Assembly: GCA_017549385.1 (NCBI GenBank)
Contig: JAFYUX010000136.1
Span: 1-6,634, forward strand
Reading direction: 5' to 3'
Source of the DNA: Bacillota bacterium
GTDB taxonomy: Bacteria; Bacillota; Clostridia; Peptostreptococcales; Anaerovoracaceae
Length of the DNA stretch: 6,634 nucleotides
The number at the start of each line of letters is the position of its first letter. Positions within the stretch are counted from its first letter, which is position 1. This document shows positions 1 through 6,348 of the stretch, one piece after another. Position numbers and translations under genes: made by a program. Under the pieces are notes generated by a model that was not told the origin of the DNA, did no database searches, and worked only from the letters and a program-made list of their open reading frames with translations.

Positions 1-369
1 AGAATTGTAAATCCTGTAGACGTAAGTCTTCCCTACAGCGCTGAATCTGGCATGAAAACCAGGTTCTACTTCCTGAGCGGAAACGATACGAACGTCACCA
101 GCTTTGAGTCTGCTCTCAGCAAGAATATCGTTTGCTGCAGTCATAAGCCTGTCCACCGGAATACCAAACTCTCCTGAGAAAGTGGCGCACTGTCCCAGTG
201 CATGAACACAAGCATCAGTACGACCTGTACCATCGATGGTAACAGGAATCCTGCAAAGCTGAGTCAGGACACTTTCGATTTCGCCCTGAACAGTCCTCAC
301 CTCAGGCTGTCTCTGCCAGCCGAAAAAGTTGGTTCCGTCATATTCTATTTTTAAAAGAATATTCTTCAT
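1..369 (-). CDS. truA: tRNA pseudouridine synthase A, N-terminal 123 residues (cut by window edge)
   Basis: TruA converts uridines 38-40 of the tRNA anticodon stem-loop to pseudouridine in the cytoplasm. Seen: the protein opens MKNILLKIEYDGTNFFGWQRQ, the usual TruA first strand (YDGT.F.GWQ, residues 10-19), then TVQGEIE (26-32) and the catalytic loop GTGRTDACVHALGQ (47-60), in which D52 is the expected catalytic aspartate. GFHARFSA, near residues 101-108, is the next conserved block. Family proteins are about 245-270 residues, so roughly half is missing beyond base 1. The loop has Cys54 where most homologs I know have Gly (RTDAGVHA); this looks like a natural variant. The ATG at 369 is preceded by GGGGAA at very short spacing. 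The gene has its own promoter just upstream and is separated by a terminator from the hydrolase gene before it. Confidence 0.96.
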   Translation of the reverse strand, partial: MKNILLKIEYDGTNFFGWQRQPEVRTVQGEIESVLTQLCRIPVTIDGTGRTDACVHALGQCATFSGEFGIPVDRLMTAANDILAESRLKAGDVRIVSAQEVEPGFHARFSAVGKTYVYRIYNS

Positions 370-413
370 ATTTCCCCGTAAAAAAACGATTTTCAAAAAA
401 TACTTTTCTATCC

Positions 414-442
414 ATTATATCACTTCGAACCCTTGTTGTACA
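414..442 (-). promoter_or_regulatory. truA: Sigma-A-type promoter for truA
   Basis: Read on the minus strand, the -35 box is TGTACA (442-437, 4 of 6 consensus bases) and the -10 box is a perfect TATAAT (419-414), with a 17-bp spacer. Transcription would start near base 407, giving a leader of about 38 nt before the ATG at 369. It lies downstream of the terminator at 463-492, so truA appears to be transcribed independently of the genes to its right. Confidence 0.75.
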
Positions 443-462
443 TGTAATTAGCTCAAGAGCAC

Positions 463-492
463 GAAAAGGAAGCACTTGAAATCAAGGCTTCC
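463..492 (-). terminator. Rho-independent terminator after the HAD hydrolase gene
   Basis: On the minus strand, GGAAGC (492-487) pairs with GCTTCC (473-468). The stem is extended inside by CTTG/CAAG around a four-base loop, with one bulged T. TTTT follows immediately (467-464). It starts 8 bp after the hydrolase stop codon. The U-run is short, so termination may be incomplete. The rest of the 370-499 gap holds only the truA promoter and leader. Confidence 0.75.
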
Positions 493-499
493 TTACACT

Positions 500-1231
500 T
501 TATTTAACCTTATTTATGTTTTCTATACCCGGCCACTGAGAGTAGTCCTCAAGATAAATAGAACTAGCTGCATAGATATCATCCTTATCAAGGAAAGACA
601 CATCATCATAGATACCTACAACAGGATATCCGGCTTCTGATGCAGTCACTGCTGCATGGCGAACATCTTCAAACACCAGAGTTTCTTCTGGTTTTGTGCC
701 CATAAACTCAGCTGCCGCATGATAGATGTCAGGCTTTCTCTTGTTTGCTCCAACTTCCACACATGTAAATACAGCATCAAAATACTTGTCGAGACCATGC
801 TTTGCATTACAGATCTCAATCATATCTCTGGCGGACGCAGTGGCTACAACCATCTTTATTCCAGCCGCCTTGAGATCCTCCAGAACCTCGATGATGCCTT
901 CCTTTGGCTCAATCTCATTTTTGTAGTTATTTCTAACACCGTTGAGAACAGCTTCTACGATTTCTTCTGTAGTACCTACAGCACCGTACTCACTGCGAAA
1001 AACTTCAGCCCCTTCTTCAAGGCCGAGACGCTTAATCTGGTCATCGAGATTTGGACCAGGCTCTCTGCCAAGACTTCTTACGTAGTTGCTGGAAGCCTGA
1101 GACCACATAGGCATGGAGTCTACCACCGTACCATCATAATCAAAAATAGCCGCCTTTATGCCACCCTTTGCAAGACGCTCCGCCTTGCCGGGAACTCTCT
1201 TTTCTTCTGTTGTCGTAATATTTATATTCAT
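500..1231 (-). CDS. HAD-superfamily (subfamily IA) phosphohydrolase or phosphomutase
   Basis: A soluble 243-residue protein with all four HAD motifs. Motif I is AAIFDYDGTVVDS, with the nucleophile D31 and acid/base D33. A helical cap domain spans roughly residues 40-110. Motif II is VVATAS (T131), motif III has Lys in KRKPD (around K166), and motif IV is VFEDVRHAA (E188, D189), which binds Mg2+. The family acts on small phosphorylated metabolites (beta-phosphoglucomutase, phosphoglycolate phosphatase and similar); the substrate cannot be read from the sequence. About 24 charged residues precede the core fold. The ATG at 1231 has GGGG at 8-nt spacing, and the next Met (residue 40) lies past motif I, so this start is firm. 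It follows the prepilin peptidase gene by 42 bp without a convincing promoter, so it is probably co-transcribed with it. Confidence 0.9.
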   Translation of the reverse strand: MNINITTTEEKRVPGKAERLAKGGIKAAIFDYDGTVVDSMPMWSQASSNYVRSLGREPGPNLDDQIKRLGLEEGAEVFRSEYGAVGTTEEIVEAVLNGVRNNYKNEIEPKEGIIEVLEDLKAAGIKMVVATASARDMIEICNAKHGLDKYFDAVFTCVEVGANKRKPDIYHAAAEFMGTKPEETLVFEDVRHAAVTASEAGYPVVGIYDDVSFLDKDDIYAASSIYLEDYSQWPGIENINKVK

Positions 1232-1273
1232 GCTACTTACCCCGCAATTTATTTACTCTATCGATATATTTTA

Positions 1274-1972
1274 TCACAAGCAAAGCAGCATCGCACCACA
1301 TATCCACGGCCCAAGAGGCTGACATTCACCATACTTCACCTTTCCTGCCGCAACCATTAGCGTAAAATACACACCACTGGAAACCGCCATCAACACATAC
1401 AGCACAAATACCCTCTCTCCTGCGACTGCTCCGCAGACAGCCATAAGCTTTACGTCGCCAAAACCTATAGCTCCACCTTTGCCAGATATGAGACCAATAG
1501 CCGATGTCAGCACCATAATACCGCCACCCCATAACGCTCCGTAAAGCATCTCGCCTCCGGCATTTTCCACCAAGGCCAACGCCACAGCACATCCACCTAT
1601 AACCGCAACAAACTGATCCGGCACAATCATGTAATCTGCATCACATAAGGATATGACTATAGCACATATACATATTACTGTTTTTAAAATTTCTATCACG
1701 CCAGAGTCCAACATCCCGCCTAAAAATCTGACACTCATCAGCACCCACAGCACAACCTTCATACCCATTTGGCCCTGGCCCCTCAAACCCGGCAGGTGCA
1801 TCTCCCAGGGAGACTCATCAAAATCGCAGAGCCACCCTGCCGGCAACCTGCCGTAAACCCACCTGGCGGCAGACAGCACCAGCACCCCGCTGACAGCCGC
1901 CAGCCCAAATCTAACCAAGTCAGCACCCCCGATAGTGCCGACCTCCCATCCAAAAGCGCTCAAAATCCCCAT
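1274..1972 (-). CDS. Prepilin peptidase, A24 family (aspartic, membrane-embedded)
   Basis: An integral membrane aspartic protease expected to cleave the leader of type IV prepilins or pseudopilins at the cytoplasmic membrane. Seen with the 1972 start: 232 residues and about six hydrophobic segments (near 20-40, 72-88, 91-110, 119-136, 143-163, 187-209). The two catalytic aspartates are present: D111 in CDADYMIVPD, matching the family pattern ID-x-D-x4-LPD, and D173 in GFGDVKL, the GxGD motif. PLGPW near the C-terminus matches the family ending. There is no N-terminal zinc/methyltransferase domain with paired CxxC motifs, so this is a peptidase-only form. The start at 1972 is chosen over an in-frame ATG at 2008: it has a strong SD (AGGGGTGA, 7 nt away), and the promoter at 1999-2027 would start transcription downstream of 2008. 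No pilin gene is in view, so the substrate is unknown. Confidence 0.9.
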   Translation of the reverse strand: MGILSAFGWEVGTIGGADLVRFGLAAVSGVLVLSAARWVYGRLPAGWLCDFDESPWEMHLPGLRGQGQMGMKVVLWVLMSVRFLGGMLDSGVIEILKTVICICAIVISLCDADYMIVPDQFVAVIGGCAVALALVENAGGEMLYGALWGGGIMVLTSAIGLISGKGGAIGFGDVKLMAVCGAVAGERVFVLYVLMAVSSGVYFTLMVAAGKVKYGECQPLGPWICGAMLLCL

Positions 1973-2003
1973 AAAAAAATCACCCCTTTGCAGGAGTGAT
2001 TTT
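1973..2003 (-). terminator. Terminator-like hairpin ending the YcaO/rSAM block, containing the next gene's SD
   Basis: On the minus strand, AAAATCACTCC (2003-1993) pairs with GGGGTGATTTT (1986-1976), with one G-U wobble and a six-base loop. Seven T's (1979-1973) overlap and extend the 3' arm. This is the A-tract/stem/U-tract layout of a rho-independent terminator, 87 bp after the rSAM stop codon. The 3' arm carries the GGGGTGA SD of the prepilin peptidase, so read-through RNA would have that SD base-paired. Confidence 0.7.
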
Positions 2004-2027
2004 ACCATATTTTTCCACTCGTTTCAA
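1999..2027 (-). promoter_or_regulatory. Sigma-A-type promoter for the prepilin peptidase gene, overlapping the terminator
   Basis: On the minus strand, TTGAAA (2027-2022) and TAAAAT (2004-1999) each match 5 of 6 consensus bases, with a 17-bp spacer. Transcription should start around 1991-1992, in the loop of the hairpin at 1973-2003. RNA from this promoter would lack the 5' arm and leave the SD free, with a leader of only about 20 nt before the ATG at 1972. Confidence 0.7.
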
Positions 2028-2090
2028 ATTTTCTTCATTGACCGCCGATCTTTTATGGATCTCGCTTCTACAGTTTTTAACAGAACGACC

Positions 2091-3041
2091 TTATTGCAGG
2101 CCTTCGATTTTAGAGCAATGACCACAATCACGACAAATTGCAGCATTCCCCCAGAATGCTGTATTTTTTCTGCCATACTGGCGGCTCAACGCACACATAT
2201 AATGGTTAAAAATACTCAGTCCGTACTTTTCAGCCAGTGCCTCGATCACTGGATAATCTTGAGCGATTTCGTCTGCCACCACCTGACCTGCAAGGGTGAC
2301 CATGCCTCTTTCAGCAGAATCCTTCTCAGACTTCAGCCTTTTATATATGTACTTTACCGGTTCACATCCAGCCATCTTATCAATGATTCTGTCGTTATAA
2401 AACAAAGGAGATATGATCACATCGCTGATTTTTATATCGCGGCATGTTTTAAACATATCCTCCAGATCTGCATCAGTTACGCCTTTGAGATACGGATTTA
2501 TATAAAGTACAGCATCCAGGCCCTGTTTTATACAGTTTTCCAGGGTCTGAAATCTCTGTTCCGGATACGTGCATCCCGGTTCTATATTTTCTGCCCACTC
2601 TATGGATGTCACGGTTTCAAATATCATCAGCTGGTGAGGATACTTTTGGAGATCGTACAGTATTTTTGCTTCGGCTGCACTCAGATGACCTTTTGTAAAA
2701 ATCGCCATTGGATTTTCCAGCAGCAACAGCTGCTCTATCCATTTGTATACTTCAAGACGAATACTTTTGGCGTCAGGAAAAATCTCTCCCCAGCTTCCAA
2801 GACATAGTATGGAGCCATCTTCACCTTCGGCAAAATCAGGATTTTCCCTTAACCATTTCAAGGTTTCAGGCAGTCCAAAACCGTTGATATCAGATTTTGA
2901 AACTTCTCTAAGGCAAAGGTAACAGTATCTGCAGCCGCCACTGCACCCGCACACAGGGCTGATCGATACTATTCCCATCCCCATGTCAGGCAAGATGCTG
3001 TTTTTTTTAAAGCCGTCGATCATATTATCATCTACACCCAC
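2091..3041 (-). CDS. Radical SAM protein resembling the SPL (spore photoproduct lyase-like) group
   Basis: A 316-residue rSAM enzyme. The 4Fe-4S/SAM motif CxxxCxxC is CSGGCRYC (C33, C37, C40), preceded by an SPVCG strand as in SPL-type proteins. Extra cysteines C31 and C43 sit beside it. The barrel continues with GSWGEIFPD (82-90), FETVTSIEWA (141-150) and a segment near 155-190 (EPGCTYPEQRFQTLENC, then INPYLKGVTD) that resembles the SplB group (COG1533). The C-terminus has a further cluster C303-x2-C306-x2-C309, plus C283, possibly an auxiliary Fe-S or metal site. The reaction is unknown. The start is GTG at 3041, overlapping the ycaO-like stop by 10 bp; AAGGA lies 9 nt upstream of it inside the ycaO-like gene, which suggests translational coupling. 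An ATG at 3023 is an alternative with a poorer SD. The strict linkage suggests it modifies the same substrate as the YcaO protein. Confidence 0.85.
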   Translation of the reverse strand: MGVDDNMIDGFKKNSILPDMGMGIVSISPVCGCSGGCRYCYLCLREVSKSDINGFGLPETLKWLRENPDFAEGEDGSILCLGSWGEIFPDAKSIRLEVYKWIEQLLLLENPMAIFTKGHLSAAEAKILYDLQKYPHQLMIFETVTSIEWAENIEPGCTYPEQRFQTLENCIKQGLDAVLYINPYLKGVTDADLEDMFKTCRDIKISDVIISPLFYNDRIIDKMAGCEPVKYIYKRLKSEKDSAERGMVTLAGQVVADEIAQDYPVIEALAEKYGLSIFNHYMCALSRQYGRKNTAFWGNAAICRDCGHCSKIEGLQ

Positions 3042-4813
3042 CTGTCTGCATCCTTCAGTAGTATACCTGCTGCATTCTGATCTATAACATGCTTAATCAT
3101 CTCTTCTTTTATACGAACATGTAGTCTGTCTGTAGCAGTCTCGTTGCTTTTGCAGCTTTTTTCCGGAATAAGCTGCATCGTATGACCCGAACACATGTCA
3201 AACAGCCTTGCAAACACATCTTTACCGCACCAGCATAATCCAAACTCTGCCGCCTCTTCATCAAAAAACAGCTCTATGAGTTTTCTTATTTTCTCTGCAG
3301 AAATACCGGCATCACGCAGTTCTATCACTTTAGCCGCAGCATCACACCTCGGATCATCCTGCAATTTGAGAAGTCGGGCACACGCCCCCGTGTTGCCAAG
3401 CTCATATTCTAATGCAGCATATAAAGCATACGATACACTTTCTAACATGTTATGAAAGAATATTGAACTCGCAAAAAGCTGCAGACCGAACACCTTATCT
3501 TTTATAGCAATCAATTCTTCTTTTGAGAAAGATTCCTTTTTCTCTCTCTTTTCGATCAGCCAGCTGCATAATTCTGCACATTCAAACTGAGACTCGTCAA
3601 AAGGAAGATGTGTCGTTGAAATTCCCGGGATATATACGCGGTATGCCGGAAATCCAAGATAACTGTTATTTCTGATAAAAATATCATCTGAAAACTCAGA
3701 AAATATTTTTATCTGCTCATTTACACCCTGCCTATTTGTGTAACCGTCTGCTCTGTGCCAAGGTGAAAACTCCCACTCCGGATCTCCTGCAAAGAAACTG
3801 TCAGATAAAAATCCAACATCATCTTTAAGCAAAGAAACCCAGTTTTTTGCTGAATTCAGGACGCTATCGGGAACCTCGTTCCATCTGCTCATCTTTTTCC
3901 TGTGCAGATAGCTGCTTCCACTTTCGTAAAATTGAAACATCTCTGTTATACATCGCTCCAGAGCGATTTCAAATCTCGGATGTGATCCCAGATTTGCCAT
4001 ATATTTCTGATTTTCATAATCTATGAGAAGTACCGCCACCACAGGAAAACCAACACCTAACGAACAGTCTTTCACCAGGACTCTAAGTTTTCCAGAGTTT
4101 TCTATTTCACTTATAGTCTTCGCGATGTCCGGACATTCTTTTTCTATATACTCGCGAGGCACCTCCGGAGGGGTTATACCCTCATTGTATATTCTATATT
4201 TAGCAAATCTTTCCGCCAGTTCGTCCAGCCCGTGGCCGACGGCCTCCTCAGGTGTGTTTCCTGCACCGCAGCCATTTGTGCCGCACAGATTTGTTATGAG
4301 CAGTTCAGGCAGCATTACAGTACATTTTCTGCGGACACTGTAATACGGAACAAAAACCGTAGTTTCACTGTCAAAGACCCTCTTCAGGAAGGTGCATATT
4401 TCTTCGTCAGATACCATTCTCCCCGCCGCCAGAGAATATGCATCATGCATATCTCTCAAAACTTCCGGCGCCAGAACCGGAATCTCGTCTATCGGCAGAA
4501 GCTGTTCATCCGGATATCGCTGAAACCCGCAGCTGTTAAGAGCTGCTTCTGAAAGAGCATTCATGTTATACGCAAAGTGATGGCTCATGTGTTCGATGGC
4601 TTCGCCAAATGCGCTGGCTTCACAATAAGCTGCATTTGTTCCTTTGCCGCAAGTGACCCAGCCGCAATCATCTTCTGATAAAACGGCAGAGTACACGCCA
4701 TCCAGACGCTTCGTAATCTTTACACTGACGTTTGCGCCCACATTTTGACACACTTCTTTTGCACGTGCTATACTTTCTTGCGGAAGAGCATCTTTGTATT
4801 TTTCACACAACAT
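3032..4813 (-). CDS. ycaO: YcaO-domain protein, E. coli YcaO-like architecture
   Basis: YcaO proteins use ATP to phosphorylate a peptide amide oxygen, which drives azoline, thioamide or amidine formation; E. coli YcaO is instead linked to RimO-dependent beta-methylthiolation of ribosomal protein S12. Seen: 593 residues (E. coli protein 586) with the three ATP/Mg motifs in order: SAFGEAIEHM (68-76; E71, E74), AGNTPEEAVGHGLDELAERF (184-203; N186, E190, E198, E201) and GSHPRFEIALERCITEMFQ (276-294; E286, E291, Q294). By recalled comparison, similarity to E. coli YcaO continues past the domain (YRVYIPGIS versus its CRIIVPGMS), and a helical C-terminal part follows. It lacks the Pro-rich PxPxP tail of azoline-forming cyclodehydratases and ends KDADRWV. 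His75 replaces the usual Arg of the first ER pair. The ATG at 4813 has GAGAGG at 6-nt spacing, directly after the stop of the preceding gene. The symbol is by similarity; function here is inferred only as protein or peptide modification. Confidence 0.9.
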   Translation of the reverse strand: MLCEKYKDALPQESIARAKEVCQNVGANVSVKITKRLDGVYSAVLSEDDCGWVTCGKGTNAAYCEASAFGEAIEHMSHHFAYNMNALSEAALNSCGFQRYPDEQLLPIDEIPVLAPEVLRDMHDAYSLAAGRMVSDEEICTFLKRVFDSETTVFVPYYSVRRKCTVMLPELLITNLCGTNGCGAGNTPEEAVGHGLDELAERFAKYRIYNEGITPPEVPREYIEKECPDIAKTISEIENSGKLRVLVKDCSLGVGFPVVAVLLIDYENQKYMANLGSHPRFEIALERCITEMFQFYESGSSYLHRKKMSRWNEVPDSVLNSAKNWVSLLKDDVGFLSDSFFAGDPEWEFSPWHRADGYTNRQGVNEQIKIFSEFSDDIFIRNNSYLGFPAYRVYIPGISTTHLPFDESQFECAELCSWLIEKREKKESFSKEELIAIKDKVFGLQLFASSIFFHNMLESVSYALYAALEYELGNTGACARLLKLQDDPRCDAAAKVIELRDAGISAEKIRKLIELFFDEEAAEFGLCWCGKDVFARLFDMCSGHTMQLIPEKSCKSNETATDRLHVRIKEEMIKHVIDQNAAGILLKDADRWV

Positions 4814-4825
4814 GTTTTACCTCTC

Positions 4826-6346
4826 TCACATATGAAACATTTCGTCTCCCAGATACATGACCTGCTCCTTATACTTGACCCATTTATACTGCGAATGACC
4901 TGTTGCCACAGCAAGAAAAATATCATCCTGTATAATCATCAGTCCCATATCTGTAAATTTATCAAGCATCATTTTGAGTTTACGTTCTTCCAGCCCCATA
5001 TTTTTCACCCCTTCAGAAAGCGAGTGAGGCTGACTGTAGTATAAATACACTAATAATTCTTCCGGATCCAGAGGAATCATTTCATCATGATATCCGTCTC
5101 CTTTTACGATTCCCGAAAAATCATCTCTGATCAGCACATACAATACTGCGCCTCTGTTATACGCAAGACGCCACTGCTCTATAGCATCCAGAAGGATATT
5201 ATGCGCAGACACCATCTTACTGTCATCGTCCTGCACAAATATGCTGTCCAACACACTTCCATCCTCTGCGCAGGCTCCGCCTGCAGATTCGAAAATCGGA
5301 GAATACCTGTTAATCCACATCCTGCGAGGAATCGGCGGCTGAAGATGATGTATCTTAGAAATCACCTCTGCCGCATTTACATACCACTTTTCAGATTCTC
5401 CCGGCAAACCGTACATATAATTCCATACAAGCTCTATTTTATACTTACTGGCCTGCATCAGAGCATATATATTCTGTAATGAAAACGTTCCTTTATTCAT
5501 CCATTTCAGAGCCTCGTCAGAAAGACTCTCTATTCCTATCTGCCCAAAGGTCATTCCGATTCTTCTTAGCAAAGCAAAATCTCCCCCTCCTGTATCCGGC
5601 CTGAGTTCCCAGAACAGCTTAAGACCAAGGTCCTCCAATGGGAGCAATTCTTTGATGTACGCAGCCTTCGGCTGAACGAGATCCGAAAAACGAAATCTGC
5701 TTACGGAATATTTTTGCGAAAGTTCTGCGAGCTCAGAAATAACTTTTTCCGGAGATTTTGAAGAATAACACTTATGATGACCAAAAAATCCGCACATGGT
5801 ACAGGGTTTTTTCTCTGCCCACCAGCAGCCTCGAGACAGCTCATAAGGCAGTGTGATCATTTCACGTTTTATGCCGAATCTGTCTGTAATATCAAAATAA
5901 TCATCAAAATCCGGACACGGCAGATCATCCATATCCTGAAGTTTCAGAATTTCGGATGCACCTGAACTTCGGGAAGCCATATTCTTCGTAAGCGCAAGCT
6001 TACCTGATTCTAATATATTTATGAGTTCTACAAGACTTTGGGGTGTTTCATCACATAAAACATAATCCAGGTCAGAAAAGCTGTCTAACAATTCTGATGC
6101 CACAGCTGGCGAGCAGTTGCTGCCGCCTGCAACTATCAGAATTTCAGGACATTTTTTCTTTACCGCGCTGAAAAGCCTTTCAGCAAACCGGTATACACCA
6201 AAGGTGAAGCTGTAGCAGAGCATGAACGGTTTCCATTCTGAAATAGAATCCGATAGATCCTCTAACACTTCCAGCGCTACACTTCGCAGCGAGCAGACAG
6301 TATCGATTTCTTCTTCAGACAAAGACATCTCATGTTTTTTTATTTT
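4826..6346 (-). CDS. Cobalamin-type radical SAM protein, RiPP-maturation family; 5' end broken at a fold-back junction
   Basis: Resembles 'RiPP maturation radical SAM protein 1', whose members have an N-terminal B12-binding-like Rossmann domain, a rSAM barrel and a C-terminal tail, and are linked to C-methylation of peptides. Numbering from the first ATG (6328): AGGSNC (67-72) in the B12-like domain; the cluster motif RGCWWAEKKPCTMCG, C168-x7-C176-x2-C179, characteristic of this family; YSSKSPEKVISEL (188-200) just after it; PIFESAGG further on; and a C-terminal part of winged-helix appearance. That ATG is not a true start: no SD precedes it, and codons continue upstream (KIKKHE) to the junction at 6346/6347, beyond which the frame meets a TAG at 6361-6359. 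The missing N-terminal part lies on the opposite strand at 6349-6634. A repaired protein would be at least about 576 residues. The gene sits 12 bp before the ycaO-like gene, in one operon. Confidence 0.85.
   Translation of the reverse strand, partial: KIKKHEMSLSEEEIDTVCSLRSVALEVLEDLSDSISEWKPFMLCYSFTFGVYRFAERLFSAVKKKCPEILIVAGGSNCSPAVASELLDSFSDLDYVLCDETPQSLVELINILESGKLALTKNMASRSSGASEILKLQDMDDLPCPDFDDYFDITDRFGIKREMITLPYELSRGCWWAEKKPCTMCGFFGHHKCYSSKSPEKVISELAELSQKYSVSRFRFSDLVQPKAAYIKELLPLEDLGLKLFWELRPDTGGGDFALLRRIGMTFGQIGIESLSDEALKWMNKGTFSLQNIYALMQASKYKIELVWNYMYGLPGESEKWYVNAAEVISKIHHLQPPIPRRMWINRYSPIFESAGGACAEDGSVLDSIFVQDDDSKMVSAHNILLDAIEQWRLAYNRGAVLYVLIRDDFSGIVKGDGYHDEMIPLDPEELLVYLYYSQPHSLSEGVKNMGLEERKLKMMLDKFTDMGLMIIQDDIFLAVATGHSQYKWVKYKEQVMYLGDEMFHM
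6268..6346. repeat. Left arm of a perfect 79-bp inverted repeat
   Basis: The arm runs from cttccagcgctac to the T-rich end atgtttttttatttt and is the exact reverse complement of 6556-6634. It contains codons of the cobalamin-type rSAM gene (minus strand: KIKKHEMSLSEEEIDTV onwards). Identity stops sharply at 6346: the left copy goes on with cagg, whereas the mirror of the right copy would go on with ttcat. Confidence 0.97.
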
Positions 6347-6348
6347 CA

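Noticed and set aside
1232..1273. Promoter for the HAD gene in the 42-bp gap
   Set aside because: The gap is AT-rich, but no -35/-10 pair with proper spacing is visible; co-transcription with the prepilin peptidase gene is simpler.
656..1360. Plus-strand open frame of 234 codons opposite the HAD hydrolase
   Set aside because: Antisense to a gene with all four HAD motifs, with no recognisable motif of its own, and it crosses into the opposite strand of a second real gene.
1973..2008. ATG at 2008 as start of the prepilin peptidase gene
   Set aside because: The 12 added codons are the terminator hairpin and -10 region; the ATG at 1972 has a much better SD, and the predicted transcript starts downstream of 2008.
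1935..2807. Long plus-strand open frame of 290 codons opposite the SPL-like rSAM gene
   Set aside because: It lies antisense to a well-supported enzyme gene, shows no recognisable family motif, and runs through the promoter/terminator region; a shadow frame.
6326..6328. ATG at 6328 as the true start of the cobalamin-type rSAM gene
   Set aside because: No SD is present, coding continues upstream in both copies (KIKKHE before the Met), and the family needs the N-terminal residues found at 6349-6573.
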